Source of the DNA: Bog-473 sp963753115
GTDB lineage: Bacteria > Actinomycetota > Acidimicrobiia > Acidimicrobiales > RAAP-2
Assembly (NCBI GenBank): GCA_963753115.1
Contig: CAVWBB010000034.1
Location: forward strand, 1 to 64,000
Direction: 5' to 3'
DNA length: 64,000 nucleotides
Shown here: positions 10,535 through 19,733 of the stretch, in pieces
Numbering within the stretch: the first letter of the stretch is position 1
Layout of the letters: each line of letters opens with the position of its first letter
Position numbers and translations under genes: made by a program
Notes under the pieces: model-generated
What the model was told of the DNA's origin: nothing
What the model saw: the letters and a program-made list of their open reading frames with translations, nothing else
Databases searched by the model: none

Positions 10535-10999
10535 CTACGCTGCCGGCTTCTCGACCTCGGTCCGGATCCGCTCGAGCGTCGTCTGCATGCCTTTGCGGTT
10601 GACCTTGCCGCGAGACCAGCCCCAGACGGCCCAGTACAGCCGTAGTCCGAAGGTCGGGCTCAGCGTGAAGGACTCGGTGACGTCGCTGCCGCCCTCGGCG
10701 GGGGCGATCTCGTAGCGCCAGACGTTCAATGGGGTCTTGCCGGGCGCCCCCACCCCGAAGGCGAAGCTCTTGCCGGGCTCGCAGTCCGAGACGGTGCACG
10801 TCGTCCAGTAGGTCGGGCCAATCCCATTGCGCTTCACGTGGCCCCGGAAGCGGGCACCCACCGCCGGTCCGGTGGCGCCTTCGATCCACTCGGCCTCGAA
10901 GGTCTCGGGGCTGTAGCTCCCGATTCGGGTGACGTCGCTCACGAGGGCCCACACGCGTTGGGGCGGCGCGGCCATGTGGACGGTCACCGAATCGTGCAC
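10535..10999 (-). CDS. SRPBCC (START-like) family protein
   Basis: Small lipophilic-ligand-binding fold. The N-terminal beta strand and helix (VTVHMAAPPQRVWALVSDV) and the later WRYEIAPAEGGSDVTESF match the polyketide cyclase/dehydrase branch. Length of 154 residues is usual. Start is a GTG. The ligand is unknown. It lies directly upstream of the frame-broken hypothetical gene and just downstream of the DUF1015 gene on the same strand, with 9 bases between. Confidence 0.82.
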   Translation of the reverse strand: MHDSVTVHMAAPPQRVWALVSDVTRIGSYSPETFEAEWIEGATGPAVGARFRGHVKRNGIGPTYWTTCTVSDCEPGKSFAFGVGAPGKTPLNVWRYEIAPAEGGSDVTESFTLSPTFGLRLYWAVWGWSRGKVNRKGMQTTLERIRTEVEKPAA

Positions 11000-11008
11000 G
11001 TTGTCACC

Positions 11009-12232
11009 TCAGGGGAGATCGAGGGACCGGAACACCATGCCGGTCCGGGGCTTCGGGCTGAAGAAGGTCGTCTTGGGGGGCATGCGCCTGCGCTCGTTCG
11101 CCCACTGGTCGATCTGCTTGACCGTCACGGGCCGCAGGAGGAAGGCCGCCTGGCCCTCGCCGTCCCGCAGGGCCTCCACGGCCTCAGCCACGCTGTGCCG
11201 GTGCATGACCTCGTGGGGCGGGAGCTGAGCCAGCACGGAGGCGATGAGGTTCGAGTCGAGATCGTTGCCCTCCTGCTCCTGGACGTCGGCGTTGGCCAGG
11301 AGCAGATAGGCCTGACCGCCGGTCACGAGGGCGAGGGAGCTGGAGTCGGCCAGGGCACCGAGCGTGCGGTCGTCGGCGGCGCCGGCCCGGACGACGTCGA
11401 ACCACGGGGCGAGTGCGCCCACGAGGTCGAAGTCGTCGGGGAGCCCGCTGACGGTGCGATGGATCGCGCCGACCGTGAGCTGGTCCTCGGACAGCTCCAC
11501 GACCAGCGCCATCACGAGGTCATAGGGGCCGGGGGCACCCCCGTTGGCCTGGCGGCACTCCGCCTGGTAGGCCCGGGCCGTCTCGTAGCGGTGGTGGCCG
11601 TCAGCGAGGACCACGGGCGCGGTGGCCATTGCGGTGCTGACGGCGGCCACCGTGTCGGCGTCGTTCAGGACCCAGAGCTGGTGCCGGACGCCGTCGTCAT
11701 CGTGGACGTCGGCAACGGGGTCGTCGTCCGTCGGGTCGAAGGTGGCCGTGATCCCGGCCGCCATGGAGAGGCCCCAGATGGGGGAGAGGTTGGCCCGGGT
11801 GGCCCGCAGGAGGTCAAGCCGGTCGCTCTTCGGCTTGGGCAGGGTCTGCTCGTGGGGCAGGATGTCGCTCTCCTCGCCGGGCTCGGCCAGGCCGAGCGCC
11901 CCGATGACACCCGTGGTGGCGTGTCCGGACGGGTCCGTCATCCGATAGGGGTAGAGGCTCGGGATCGGGTCGGCGAGGAGGATCCCCTTGGCCTGCCAGC
12001 GGGTGAACAGCTCGGCAGCCACCGTGTAGCGGTCGCGTCGACCCGAGAGATCGGCTTCGGGCAGCTCGACGAGTACCGAGTTGGCCCGGTGCCGAGACGC
12101 CAGGTGTGCCCGTTCGGTGGGCGAGATCACGTCGTAGGGCGGGGCGATGACCTGGGCCACCGGTGCAACTTCGGGCCGGTAGCGCAGACCTTGGAACGGT
12201 TCGAAGCGCGGCACTGCGCCACTCTGGCACAC
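11009..12232 (-). CDS. DUF1015 family protein
   Basis: About 407 residues with the family hallmarks: IAPPYDVISPTERAHL near the N-terminus, PYRMTDP, and the strongly conserved VLADGHHRYETARAYQ in the middle. DUF1015 relates to ParB-like nucleotide-binding proteins, including the archaeal serine kinase SerK. The role in bacteria is not settled, and none is assigned here. ATG or GTG choices near 12232 cannot be separated; an alternative start lies a few codons in at VPRFEPF. It is divergent from pgsA with 41 bases between, so the two promoters must be close together. Confidence 0.85.
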   Translation of the reverse strand: MCQSGAVPRFEPFQGLRYRPEVAPVAQVIAPPYDVISPTERAHLASRHRANSVLVELPEADLSGRRDRYTVAAELFTRWQAKGILLADPIPSLYPYRMTDPSGHATTGVIGALGLAEPGEESDILPHEQTLPKPKSDRLDLLRATRANLSPIWGLSMAAGITATFDPTDDDPVADVHDDDGVRHQLWVLNDADTVAAVSTAMATAPVVLADGHHRYETARAYQAECRQANGGAPGPYDLVMALVVELSEDQLTVGAIHRTVSGLPDDFDLVGALAPWFDVVRAGAADDRTLGALADSSSLALVTGGQAYLLLANADVQEQEGNDLDSNLIASVLAQLPPHEVMHRHSVAEAVEALRDGEGQAAFLLRPVTVKQIDQWANERRRMPPKTTFFSPKPRTGMVFRSLDLP

Positions 12233-12273
12233 GGCAGACGGGCCTGTCGCGGGGCGTTCCCTAGACTCGGTGC

Positions 12274-12867
12274 GTGGACGACGAGGGCTTGGACAGGATT
12301 CTCACTGCTCCCAACGTCATCACGATGGTGCGCCTCCTCTGCATTCCGATCTTCTTGTGGCTGCTCTTCGTGGCACACCGGCAAACGGCAGCTGCGGTCC
12401 TGCTTGCCGTCCTCGGCGCGACGGACTGGGTCGACGGGTTTGTGGCTCGGCGCTACGGCCAGGTGTCCACATTCGGCAAGGTCCTGGATCCGACGGCCGA
12501 CCGGATCCTGGTCGGGACGGCGGTCATCTCCATCATGGTGTACGGCGCTGTCCCACTCTGGTTCGGCCTGGCCACCATCGCCCGCGAAGTCCTGGTCTCG
12601 GCCATGGTCCTGTTGCTGGCGGTGCTCGGTGCGGCCCGCATCGACGTGTTGTGGGTGGGCAAGGCGGGCACATTTGGGTTGATGTTCGCCTACCCGACCT
12701 TTCTGCTCGGTGACGGCACCGCGAGCTGGCAGGAGCCGATCCGGGTCATCGCCTGGGTGACAGGACTGATCGGGCTGGCCCTGGCCTGGTGGGCGGCGGG
12801 GAGCTACATCGGACCCGCTCGCCGAGCGCTGCGTGAGGGCCGCGCGGCACGAAGGAGCACTGTATGA
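12274..12867 (+). CDS. pgsA: CDP-diacylglycerol-glycerol-3-phosphate 3-phosphatidyltransferase-like enzyme
   Basis: Membrane enzyme of phospholipid synthesis from the CDP-alcohol phosphotransferase family. The signature D-x2-D-G-x2-A-R-x8-G-x3-D-x3-D is complete: DWVDGFVARRYGQVSTFG then KVLDPTAD, at about 50-75. Several membrane helices are visible (NVITMVRLLCIPIFLWLLFV, ISIMVYGAVPLWFGLATIA). About 197 residues, usual for PgsA. Start GTG at 12274. The stop overlaps the start of the next gene (ATGA), so they form an operon. Other alcohol acceptors, for example inositol phosphate, cannot be excluded. Confidence 0.88.
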   Translation: MDDEGLDRILTAPNVITMVRLLCIPIFLWLLFVAHRQTAAAVLLAVLGATDWVDGFVARRYGQVSTFGKVLDPTADRILVGTAVISIMVYGAVPLWFGLATIAREVLVSAMVLLLAVLGAARIDVLWVGKAGTFGLMFAYPTFLLGDGTASWQEPIRVIAWVTGLIGLALAWWAAGSYIGPARRALREGRAARRSTV

Positions 12868-15362
12868 AGGCCGTGATCATGGCCGGGGGCGAGGGGACGC
12901 GCCTGCGACCCCAGACCTCGAACCTGCCCAAGCCGATGCTCCCGCTCGTTGGGCGCCCGATGATGGAGCACATCGTGTCGCTGTTGCGGCGTCACGGCAT
13001 CACGGACATCGTCGTCACGGTCGCCTTCCTCCCGAACGCGATCCGCAGCTACTTCGGTGACGGCAGCGAGCTCGGCGTGTCGATGGTCTACGCCACTGAG
13101 GAGTCACCGCTCGGCACCGCCGGCTCCGTGCGCAACGCGCGCGAGCAGCTGACCGAGCGTTTCCTGGTGATTTCGGGCGACGTCCTCACGGACATCGACC
13201 TCACGTCGGTGATCGCCTTCCACGAGAAGAAGGAGGCGCTGGCGACGATCGCCCTGTGCTCGGTGGAGAATCCGCTCGAGTTCGGCATCGTGATCACCCG
13301 GGAGGACGGGACGATCGAACGCTTCCTCGAGAAGCCGGGCTGGGGCCAGGTATTCAGCGACACCATCAACACGGGGATCTACGTCCTGGAGCCCGAGATC
13401 TTCGACCGCATCCCCGAAGGACGCTCGGTCGACTTCTCCGGAGAGGTCTTTCCGGCCGTCCTCGAGGCGGGCCAGGCCCTCTACGGGTACGTCGCTGACG
13501 GGTACTGGGAGGACGTCGGGACCACGGCCGCCTACCTCAAGGCCCACGAGGACATCCTCGACGGGAAGGTGGAGGTCGACGTGGCGGGGTTCGAGCTCCG
13601 TCCTGGCGTCTGGGTGGGCAAGGGCTCCACCATCGACCCGTCCGTCCGCATCGATGCGCCGTCCTTCATCGGGGAGAACTGCACCATCGACGAGGACGTC
13701 GTCGTCGGGGCCTATTCCACGCTGGGCGCCAACACGCAAGTGGCGCCCCGGGCCGAGACCCAGCGCTCTGTCATCGGCGAGAATTCGTACCTGGGCCCGG
13801 CGTCCCGGGTGGAGGGCGCCGTGCTGGGTCGCTCGTGTGACCTCCGAACGGGGGCCCGTGTCGAACCGGGAGCAGTGGTCGGCGAGGGCTGCCTGGTCGG
13901 GGCCCACGCCGAGGTGCGCAGCGACGTCAAGGTGTACCCCTACAAGGTCGTGGAGGCCGGCGCACAGGTCAATGCCTCCATCGTGTGGGAGTCCGGTGGG
14001 TCCCGCACGCTGTTCGGATCTGAAGGCGTCCAGGGCATCGCCAACGTCGACGTGAGCCCCGAGCTGGCCGTGCGCCTGGCGAAAGCGTGGGCCTCGGGGT
14101 TCGAGAAGGGCACGTACATCACCGCCTCGCGAGATACCAGCCGCATCGCCCGCGTCCTGAAGCGCGCCCTGATGGTCGGGTGCAATTCGGTCGGCGTCAA
14201 TGTCAATGACCTGGAGCTGGCGACGGTGCCCGTGACCCGCCACCATGTCCGCATGCGGGGCAACCGCGCCGGCCTCACGGTGCGCCTGAGCCCCGACGAC
14301 CCGCAGTCGGTGGTCATCCGCTTCTTCGACGAACATGGGATCGATCTGTCCGAGAGTGATCAACGCCGGGTGGAGCGGATGTACCACCGCGAGGAGTTCC
14401 GGCGCGTGACGGCGGGGGAGATCGGCGACATCGACTTCTCCCCCCGGACCATTGAGTTGTACACCGCCGATGTCGTCGATGCGTTCGGATTGCACCGTGG
14501 TGCCGGGCGTCAGGTGAAGTTGGTGCTGGACCTCTCCTTTGGGGCGGCGAACTTCGTCATGCCCAACCTGCTCTCCAAAATGGGGGCAGACGTGCTCAGC
14601 ATCAACCCCTACGCGCAGACGCCGGGGATGATCGCCGTCGACCGCGTCGCCACCGAAGCCAGAGTGGCCGACGCCGTGCGCGGGTCGGGGGCCGACCTGG
14701 GCGCAGTCATCGACGCCGGCGGCGAACGCCTGACCCTGATCGACGGGACTGGCCGTGTGCTCTCCGACGACGAGGCGATCATGGTCTTCATCGAGCTGTC
14801 GACCCTGGCGGGGGAGACCGGCCGGGTCGCGCTGCCTGTGACGGCAAGCGACCGCACGGTGCAGCGCTGTCGTGCCCGCGGCGTCGAGCTCGTGTTGGCG
14901 CCGCTGTCGCCGTCGGGGCTGCTCCAGGCGGCCGCCTCCGGGGGCGTCTCCTTCGCGTCCGACCAGCGGGGCGGCTACGTCTTCCCTGCCTTCCTGCCCG
15001 CCTTCGACGCCGCCGCCGCCCTGGCCCGGTTGGTGTCGCTGCTCGAGCAGAGCCCGACCACCCTGGCCGAGATCGTCGACGCCACTCCCGCCATACCGAT
15101 CCTCCAGGAGGACGTGCCGACCCCCATGGAGCAGAAGGGCCTGATCATGCGGACCCTGATGGAGCAGCTGAGCGAGGAGGGGGCCGAACTCGTCCTGGTG
15201 GACGGCATCAAGGTGGTCTCCGACCAGGGCTGGGTCCTGGTCGTCCCCGACCCGACGGACCCGGTCACCCACGTCTGGGCCGAAGGCTCGGACCTGGCCG
15301 CCTCCGAGTCGTTGGCGGCGACCTACGTCGAGCGCATCACCCGCATGTTGACCGAAGCCTGA
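12864..15362 (+). CDS. Mannose-1-phosphate guanylyltransferase-like protein fused to a degenerate phosphomannomutase domain
   Basis: 832 residues in three parts. The N-terminal nucleotidyltransferase domain (MKAVIMAGGEGTRLRPQTSN, LPKPMLPLVGRP) is intact and predicts sugar-nucleotide synthesis. A left-handed beta-helix follows at about 250-370, with hexapeptides such as VRIDAPSFIGENCTIDEDVV. The C-terminal half has the fold order of alpha-D-phosphohexomutases, but the functional loops are changed. The phosphoserine loop TASHNP reads RLSPDDP, the metal loop DGDADR reads DAGGER, and the RPSGTEP loop reads VPDPTDP. The mutase half is therefore probably inactive. It overlaps pgsA by 4 bases. GDP-mannose is the likely product by family; UDP- or ADP-sugar remains possible. 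Confidence 0.85.
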   Translation: MKAVIMAGGEGTRLRPQTSNLPKPMLPLVGRPMMEHIVSLLRRHGITDIVVTVAFLPNAIRSYFGDGSELGVSMVYATEESPLGTAGSVRNAREQLTERFLVISGDVLTDIDLTSVIAFHEKKEALATIALCSVENPLEFGIVITREDGTIERFLEKPGWGQVFSDTINTGIYVLEPEIFDRIPEGRSVDFSGEVFPAVLEAGQALYGYVADGYWEDVGTTAAYLKAHEDILDGKVEVDVAGFELRPGVWVGKGSTIDPSVRIDAPSFIGENCTIDEDVVVGAYSTLGANTQVAPRAETQRSVIGENSYLGPASRVEGAVLGRSCDLRTGARVEPGAVVGEGCLVGAHAEVRSDVKVYPYKVVEAGAQVNASIVWESGGSRTLFGSEGVQGIANVDVSPELAVRLAKAWASGFEKGTYITASRDTSRIARVLKRALMVGCNSVGVNVNDLELATVPVTRHHVRMRGNRAGLTVRLSPDDPQSVVIRFFDEHGIDLSESDQRRVERMYHREEFRRVTAGEIGDIDFSPRTIELYTADVVDAFGLHRGAGRQVKLVLDLSFGAANFVMPNLLSKMGADVLSINPYAQTPGMIAVDRVATEARVADAVRGSGADLGAVIDAGGERLTLIDGTGRVLSDDEAIMVFIELSTLAGETGRVALPVTASDRTVQRCRARGVELVLAPLSPSGLLQAAASGGVSFASDQRGGYVFPAFLPAFDAAAALARLVSLLEQSPTTLAEIVDATPAIPILQEDVPTPMEQKGLIMRTLMEQLSEEGAELVLVDGIKVVSDQGWVLVVPDPTDPVTHVWAEGSDLAASESLAATYVERITRMLTEA

Positions 15363-15403
15363 GCGCCGCGGCCCGGTCCGCCATTCCGGTATGGTCGCCC
15401 CCC

Positions 15404-15784
15404 ATGAACATCCCCGAGGACCTCCGATATTCGCCGGAGCACGAGTGGGTGCGCCAAGAGGGAACGAGGGTGCGAGTGGGCATCACGGACTACGCCCAGG
15501 ACGCCCTGGGCGACATCGTGTTCGTCGATCTGCCCGCCGTCGGGAGCGAGGTCGAGGCGGGAGGTCAGATGGGCGAGGTCGAGTCGACGAAGTCGGTCTC
15601 GGAGATCTACGCGCCGCTTGCAGGCACCATCACGGCCGTGAACGACGCACTGACAGCCGGGCCGGAAACGATCAACCAGGATCCCTACGGCGACGGATGG
15701 CTCTGCGAACTGGAGCTCGCGCCGGGTGCGGACCCTGCCAGCCTCCTCGACGCGGTCGCCTACGGTGACCTGACCGCCGACTGA
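15404..15784 (+). CDS. gcvH: Glycine cleavage system H protein
   Basis: Lipoyl carrier that shuttles the aminomethyl group among the P, T and L proteins. The 126-residue protein matches the family end to end: YSPEHEWVRQEG, ITDYAQDALGDIVFVDLPAVG, and the lipoylation site VESTKSVSEIYAP with the lysine at about 63. It starts the gcvH-garA-ftsR-nuclease string, an order also found in mycobacteria and corynebacteria. The T and P genes lie 15 kb away at 30361 and 31770. No glycine riboswitch is seen in the 41-base gap upstream. Confidence 0.96.
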   Translation: MNIPEDLRYSPEHEWVRQEGTRVRVGITDYAQDALGDIVFVDLPAVGSEVEAGGQMGEVESTKSVSEIYAPLAGTITAVNDALTAGPETINQDPYGDGWLCELELAPGADPASLLDAVAYGDLTAD

Positions 15785-15825
15785 CCTGGCGTTCTGGGGC
15801 GTCATGAAGACAGGAGAAGTCGCTC

Positions 15826-16320
15826 GTGGGGTGGGGTACCGTGGACAGCGTGTTCTGTCACAACTGCGGGCACCGGAATCCCGAGGGTGTCAACTTCTGC
15901 TCCTCGTGCGGTCACGCGCTGCTTGCGGACGGCGATGACGCCACGATCACGCTCCATCCGACCGACGAAGGGGAGACAACGGAGGACCACCCCGATGTCA
16001 CCTTGGTCGAAATCCCGCACGGCGCCGGCGTGCTGGTCGTCACGCGCGGTCCCAACATCGGCGCGCGCTACCTGCTCGGTGAGAACGTCGTGAAGGCGGG
16101 TCGGCATCCGGAGAGCGACATCTTCCTCGACGACATCACTGTCTCGCGTCGCCACGTGGAGATCACACCGACGAACGGGGGCTACTCCGTACAGGACGTG
16201 GGCTCGTTGAACGGGACCTATGTAAACCGAGAGCGCATCGAGCAGGTCCAGCTCGCTCCGGGCGACGAGGTGCAGATCGGGAAGTTCAAGCTCGTCTACC
16301 TGGTGGCCGGAAACGAATGA
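15826..16320 (+). CDS. garA: GarA/OdhI-like FHA protein with N-terminal zinc ribbon
   Basis: Phosphothreonine-binding regulator that, in relatives, inhibits 2-oxoglutarate dehydrogenase and controls glutamate metabolism. The C-terminal FHA domain is almost textbook: AGRHPESDIFLDDITVSRRH (residues 91-110) and VGSLNGTYVNRERI. A GETTED segment at 49-54 resembles the ETTS site phosphorylated by PknB/PknG in mycobacterial GarA. Unlike that protein, this one begins with a zinc ribbon (Cys11, Cys14, Cys25, Cys28). GTG at 15826 is favoured by AGGAG at 15812-15816; GTG at 15841 is the alternative. It overlaps ftsR by four bases. Confidence 0.9.
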   Translation: MGWGTVDSVFCHNCGHRNPEGVNFCSSCGHALLADGDDATITLHPTDEGETTEDHPDVTLVEIPHGAGVLVVTRGPNIGARYLLGENVVKAGRHPESDIFLDDITVSRRHVEITPTNGGYSVQDVGSLNGTYVNRERIEQVQLAPGDEVQIGKFKLVYLVAGNE

Positions 16321-17502
16321 CCAGCCGCACCTACCTGTCGATCGGTGACGTCCTGACCCTTCTCCGTGAGGAGTTCCCCGACGTCACGATCTCGAAGATC
16401 CGCTTCCTGGAGAGCCAGGGCCTGGTCAACCCCGAGCGGTCGCCCTCGGGGTATCGCAAGTTCTTCGACCACGACGTAGAGCGCCTGCGCTGGGTGCTGC
16501 GCCAGCAGCGTGAGCACTTCCTGCCCCTCAAGGTGATCCGGGACCGGCTGGCCGACGGCGACCTCGGCGATGACGCTGGGACCGAGCGACCGAACGGCAA
16601 GGCGGCGGAGCCGGTCCACGCTGCGGCTGTGGCCGGTGTCGCGTCGGGTCACGCGCAGGAACAGCCGACGAAGGCCGACGAGGAGGCGATGGCGCGCATT
16701 CTCGCCGACGCATCTCGTCGCGCCGCCCGGCTGCCCGAGCAACCGGCGGAGCGCCGCGGTCTGCAGGTGGTCGCCGAGACCGACGTCGCGTTGCGGTCCC
16801 CAGCCGAACCCCTCGGGCCCCGGACCGATGTCACCGCGGAGCGGATACGTCGTACGCCAGCCGAACGTCGCGACGCCGCCATGGCGACGAGCACTCGGCC
16901 GGCGGCGCCGACCGCGGCAGGTGCGGGACACTCTGGGCACGGCAATGGCACCGGCATCGGCACCAGCACCGACACCGACACCACGTTGCCCCGGCAGGCC
17001 GACACGGACGTGAAGCAGAAGCCTGTGACGACGCCTGCCGACGAGGGTGCAGGCAAGAGCGCGGAGCCGATCGCCGAACCGACGAAGACGAGCGACGCCG
17101 AGTCCTGCTGCGGTGGTGACCGGCGCAAGCCTGTCGGAAGAGGAACTCTGCGCGGCCAGCGGCCTGTCACCTCAGGAGGTGGCCGGTCTCAAGGGATTCG
17201 GCCTCGTGGAGTCCGTCAACGTGGCGGGCATCGAGACCTATGACGAGGATGCGCTCACGGTGGCGAACCTCGCAGCGGCCTTCCGGGCGTTCGGGATCGA
17301 GCCGCGCCACCTGCGCCTCTACCGGAACGCAGCTGACCGGGAGCTGGGCCTGATCGAGCAGGTCGTCATCCCCCTTTTGCGGCAGCGGAACCCCGAATCC
17401 CGCCAGCGGGCGGTGGAGGGAGCCGATCAGTTGGCTGCGCTGGGACAATCCATGCGGGCCACCTTGCTGCGCCAGTCATTGCGCCGCCACCTAGGGGGGT
17501 GA
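16317..17502 (+). CDS. ftsR: MerR-type regulator FtsR (frame change near 17105)
   Basis: DNA-binding regulator of the family that activates ftsZ in Corynebacterium. The N-terminal winged helix reads YLSIGDVLTLLREEFPDV followed by ISKIRFLESQGLVNPERS and GYRKFFDHDVERLRW. A long, low-complexity alanine/threonine linker of about 150 residues follows. The conserved C-terminal domain (SLSEEELCAASGLSPQEVA, then IEPRHLRLYRNAADREL) lies in the +1 frame, so one base is gained or lost near 17105 (CCTGCTGCGGTGG). Continuing in the first frame gives a nonsense tail ending at 17243. The gene order garA-ftsR-nuclease supports the identity. Confidence 0.85.
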
Positions 17503-17535
17503 CGCAAGCCCGGGATCGGGCGCTACATTTCACTC

Positions 17536-18036
17536 ATGGTCCGTGTGCTCCTCCGTGCCGTCAGGGTGGACCTGCAGTCGAACACGCCGGTGCTCCTGCT
17601 GCAGGAGACCGAGGGTGAGGGCCGGACGCTGCCGATCTTCATCGGGAGCCCCGAGGCAACGGCTATCGCCTACGCCCTCCAGGGGGTCACGATGCCCCGC
17701 CCGCTGACCCATGACCTCGTGAAGGACATGCTGGAGGCTCTGGATATCAGCGTGGAACGCGTCATCATCACCGAGTTGCGTGCATCGACCTACTATGCGG
17801 AGATGCATCTGTTGCGCGGAACGGAGCGCACAATCGTCTCGAGCCGACCGTCCGATGCCGTCGCGGTCGCCGTGCGGACCGAGTCACCGCTCTTCGTGTC
17901 CGACGAGCTGATGGAGTCTGAGGGGATCATCCTGGCCCTCGACGCCGAGGAAGAAGAGGACGACACGCCCGACGAATTGGTGGGCCAGTTCCGCCAGTTC
18001 CTCGATTCGGTTCGCCCGGAGGACTTCGAAGGGTGA
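17536..18036 (+). CDS. Bifunctional nuclease family protein (DUF151)
   Basis: 166 residues with the family pattern LPIFIGSPEATAIAYALQG, RPLTHDLVKDMLEAL and SSRPSDAVAVAVRTESPLFV, then an acidic tail (AEEEEDDTPDEL). Plant and bacterial members show DNase and RNase activity, but the physiological substrate is not established. It is the fourth gene of the conserved gcvH-garA-ftsR string (33 bases after ftsR). The MerR gene that usually follows in mycobacteria is not here; a likely counterpart sits at 29465. Confidence 0.9.
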   Translation: MVRVLLRAVRVDLQSNTPVLLLQETEGEGRTLPIFIGSPEATAIAYALQGVTMPRPLTHDLVKDMLEALDISVERVIITELRASTYYAEMHLLRGTERTIVSSRPSDAVAVAVRTESPLFVSDELMESEGIILALDAEEEEDDTPDELVGQFRQFLDSVRPEDFEG

Positions 18037-18647
18037 CGCAGCGTCACTGGGCGCTCGCCCTCGTGGTGGGCGCCGCCGTGGTTCTCGCGGCCTGCAGCAA
18101 CAGCCCGAGCGCGCCGAAGCACAGGACAACCACGACGACGCGCGCTTCGACGTCGACGACGACATCGTCAACCACAACGACGACCTCGGCCCCGGCGACG
18201 ACGTCCACGACCGCAGGCACCACGGCCTGCAGCCACGTGACGGCGTCGCCCGGCCAGGGCCAGGGGGCGGCAGGGACGATCACCGGCTTCGTCACCGTCA
18301 CCAACGCGGGCACCACGCCGTGCACCGTCAACGGCTACCCCGTGCTAGCGCTCTTCTCCGGGAGCGGGGCGCCCCTCACGGTGACCATGGTCAACGGGTT
18401 GTCGGTCACCATCTCCACCCCCGCCAATGCGCCGCCATCGTCGTTCTCGGTGGCACCGTCCGGGAAGGCGCAGTTCGCCTACCAATTCTCGGACGTGCCG
18501 GTCGGAGCGGAGACGAGCTGCCCCACCTCCCAGTCCGCCAGCGTCACCATGCCGGGGTCGTCGACCGCCTCGCCGAACTTCCAGTTGGCGATCGGACCGT
18601 GCGGGAACGGGACGATCAGGGTCTCGCCCGTCTACGCCAGCTCCTGA
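18033..18647 (+). CDS. Secreted lipoprotein with a DUF4232-type domain
   Basis: Lipoprotein signal with lipobox LAAC (Cys21), a threonine/serine-rich linker (residues about 30-65), then a beta-rich domain (GTITGFVTVTNAGTTPCTVNGY, TLSV-like strands, CSHV and CPTS cysteines) of the kind annotated as DUF4232. Length 204 residues. It overlaps the nuclease stop by four bases, so it joins that operon. Function unknown. A surface location, anchored outside the membrane, is the only safe inference. Confidence 0.75.
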   Translation: MTQRHWALALVVGAAVVLAACSNSPSAPKHRTTTTTRASTSTTTSSTTTTTSAPATTSTTAGTTACSHVTASPGQGQGAAGTITGFVTVTNAGTTPCTVNGYPVLALFSGSGAPLTVTMVNGLSVTISTPANAPPSSFSVAPSGKAQFAYQFSDVPVGAETSCPTSQSASVTMPGSSTASPNFQLAIGPCGNGTIRVSPVYASS

Positions 18648-18670
18648 TGCAGGGGCCGTCGCAGGAGGGT

Positions 18671-19666
18671 CTAGGAGCTGGTCGTGGGGTTGACCAAAAT
18701 GCGTCCTCGCACCGCGGCATCGAGCACGCGGTCGAGGGCGACGGTCAGTCCGTCGAGCCCGATCTCCTCGTTGACCATCTCCTCGCAGTGCTGGAGTGGG
18801 AACGCCTCGGCCATGTCGTTCCAGAGCTCGCGCCGCTCCGCAATGGGGTTCGCCACCGTGTCGATCCCCAGCAGGGCAACGCCGCGCACAATGAACGGAT
18901 AGACCGTCGTCGCCAGGTCGTTGCCACCGGTGAGCCCGCTCGCCGCCACCGCGCCGCCGTAGCGAACGGTGCGGAGCGCCTCGGCGAGGGCACGCCCACC
19001 GACGCAGTCCACGACACCGGCCCAAAGCTGGGGACCCAGCGCGCGACCGTCGTCTTCGGTGAACTCGCGCCCCACGACGCGCGACGCCCCCAGATCCTTC
19101 AAGTAGTCGTGCTCCGCCGTCTTGCCCGAGGAGGCGACGACCTCGAACCCGGCGTGGGCGAGCAGGGCCACGGCCGCGCTGCCGACCCCGCCGGACGCGC
19201 CGGTGACCAGGATCGGCCCGTCCTCGGGAGCCGTGCCGTGCTGGACGAGTCGGCGTAGGGACAGCAACGCGGTGCAGCCGGCGAGCCCGATAATGGCGGC
19301 CGTGCGGCAACTCAGGGCATCGGGCAGCGGCACGACCCAATCAGCCGGGACCCGGGCGTAGGCGGCGAATCCGCCGTGCCGATCCACGCCGAGGTCGTAG
19401 CCCTGCACGAGCACGCGTTGTCCGGTCGTGAATTCGGCGCTGGTGCTTTCCTCGACGCTGCCGGTCAATTCCACTCCGGGGACGAGCGGGAAGACGCGCG
19501 CGACGCGGTTGCCGGGCCGCGTCACCATGGCGTCCTTGAAGTTGATGGCTGACCACTCGACGCGGACCAGGACGTCACCCTCGGGGAGGTCGGTGTCGGA
19601 CAGCTGGACCACGGCGGGCCGGATCACCGCCCCCGCTTTGGAGAGCAGGTAGGCCGGGAAACGCAC
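18671..19666 (-). CDS. Quinone oxidoreductase, YhdH/YhfP family
   Basis: NADPH-dependent medium-chain reductase without catalytic zinc, of the acrylyl-CoA reductase-like branch. Key stretches are VEWSAINFKDAMVTRPGNRV, FPLVPGVELTGSVEES, the nucleotide loop TGASGGVGSAAVALLAHAGF, and LGIDTVANPIAERRELW near the C-terminus. With the GTG at 19666 the protein is 331 residues, normal for the family. An upstream extension to 19801 would overlap the divergent gene and reads as non-family sequence. It is divergent from the S9 peptidase gene with 67 bases between. Confidence 0.86.
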   Translation of the reverse strand: MRFPAYLLSKAGAVIRPAVVQLSDTDLPEGDVLVRVEWSAINFKDAMVTRPGNRVARVFPLVPGVELTGSVEESTSAEFTTGQRVLVQGYDLGVDRHGGFAAYARVPADWVVPLPDALSCRTAAIIGLAGCTALLSLRRLVQHGTAPEDGPILVTGASGGVGSAAVALLAHAGFEVVASSGKTAEHDYLKDLGASRVVGREFTEDDGRALGPQLWAGVVDCVGGRALAEALRTVRYGGAVAASGLTGGNDLATTVYPFIVRGVALLGIDTVANPIAERRELWNDMAEAFPLQHCEEMVNEEIGLDGLTVALDRVLDAAVRGRILVNPTTSS

Positions 19667-19733
19667 CAGCTCACTGTAGAGGGCGGTGGCGCGGGCTTCC
19701 GGCGCAGGTCGTTGCAACGGGTACGTTCGGACG

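Noticed and set aside
10838..12682. Plus-strand open frame of 614 codons
   Set aside because: It is antisense to the DUF1015 gene and out of frame with pgsA.
13104..15272. Minus-strand open frame of 722 codons
   Set aside because: It is fully antisense to the nucleotidyltransferase-mutase gene.
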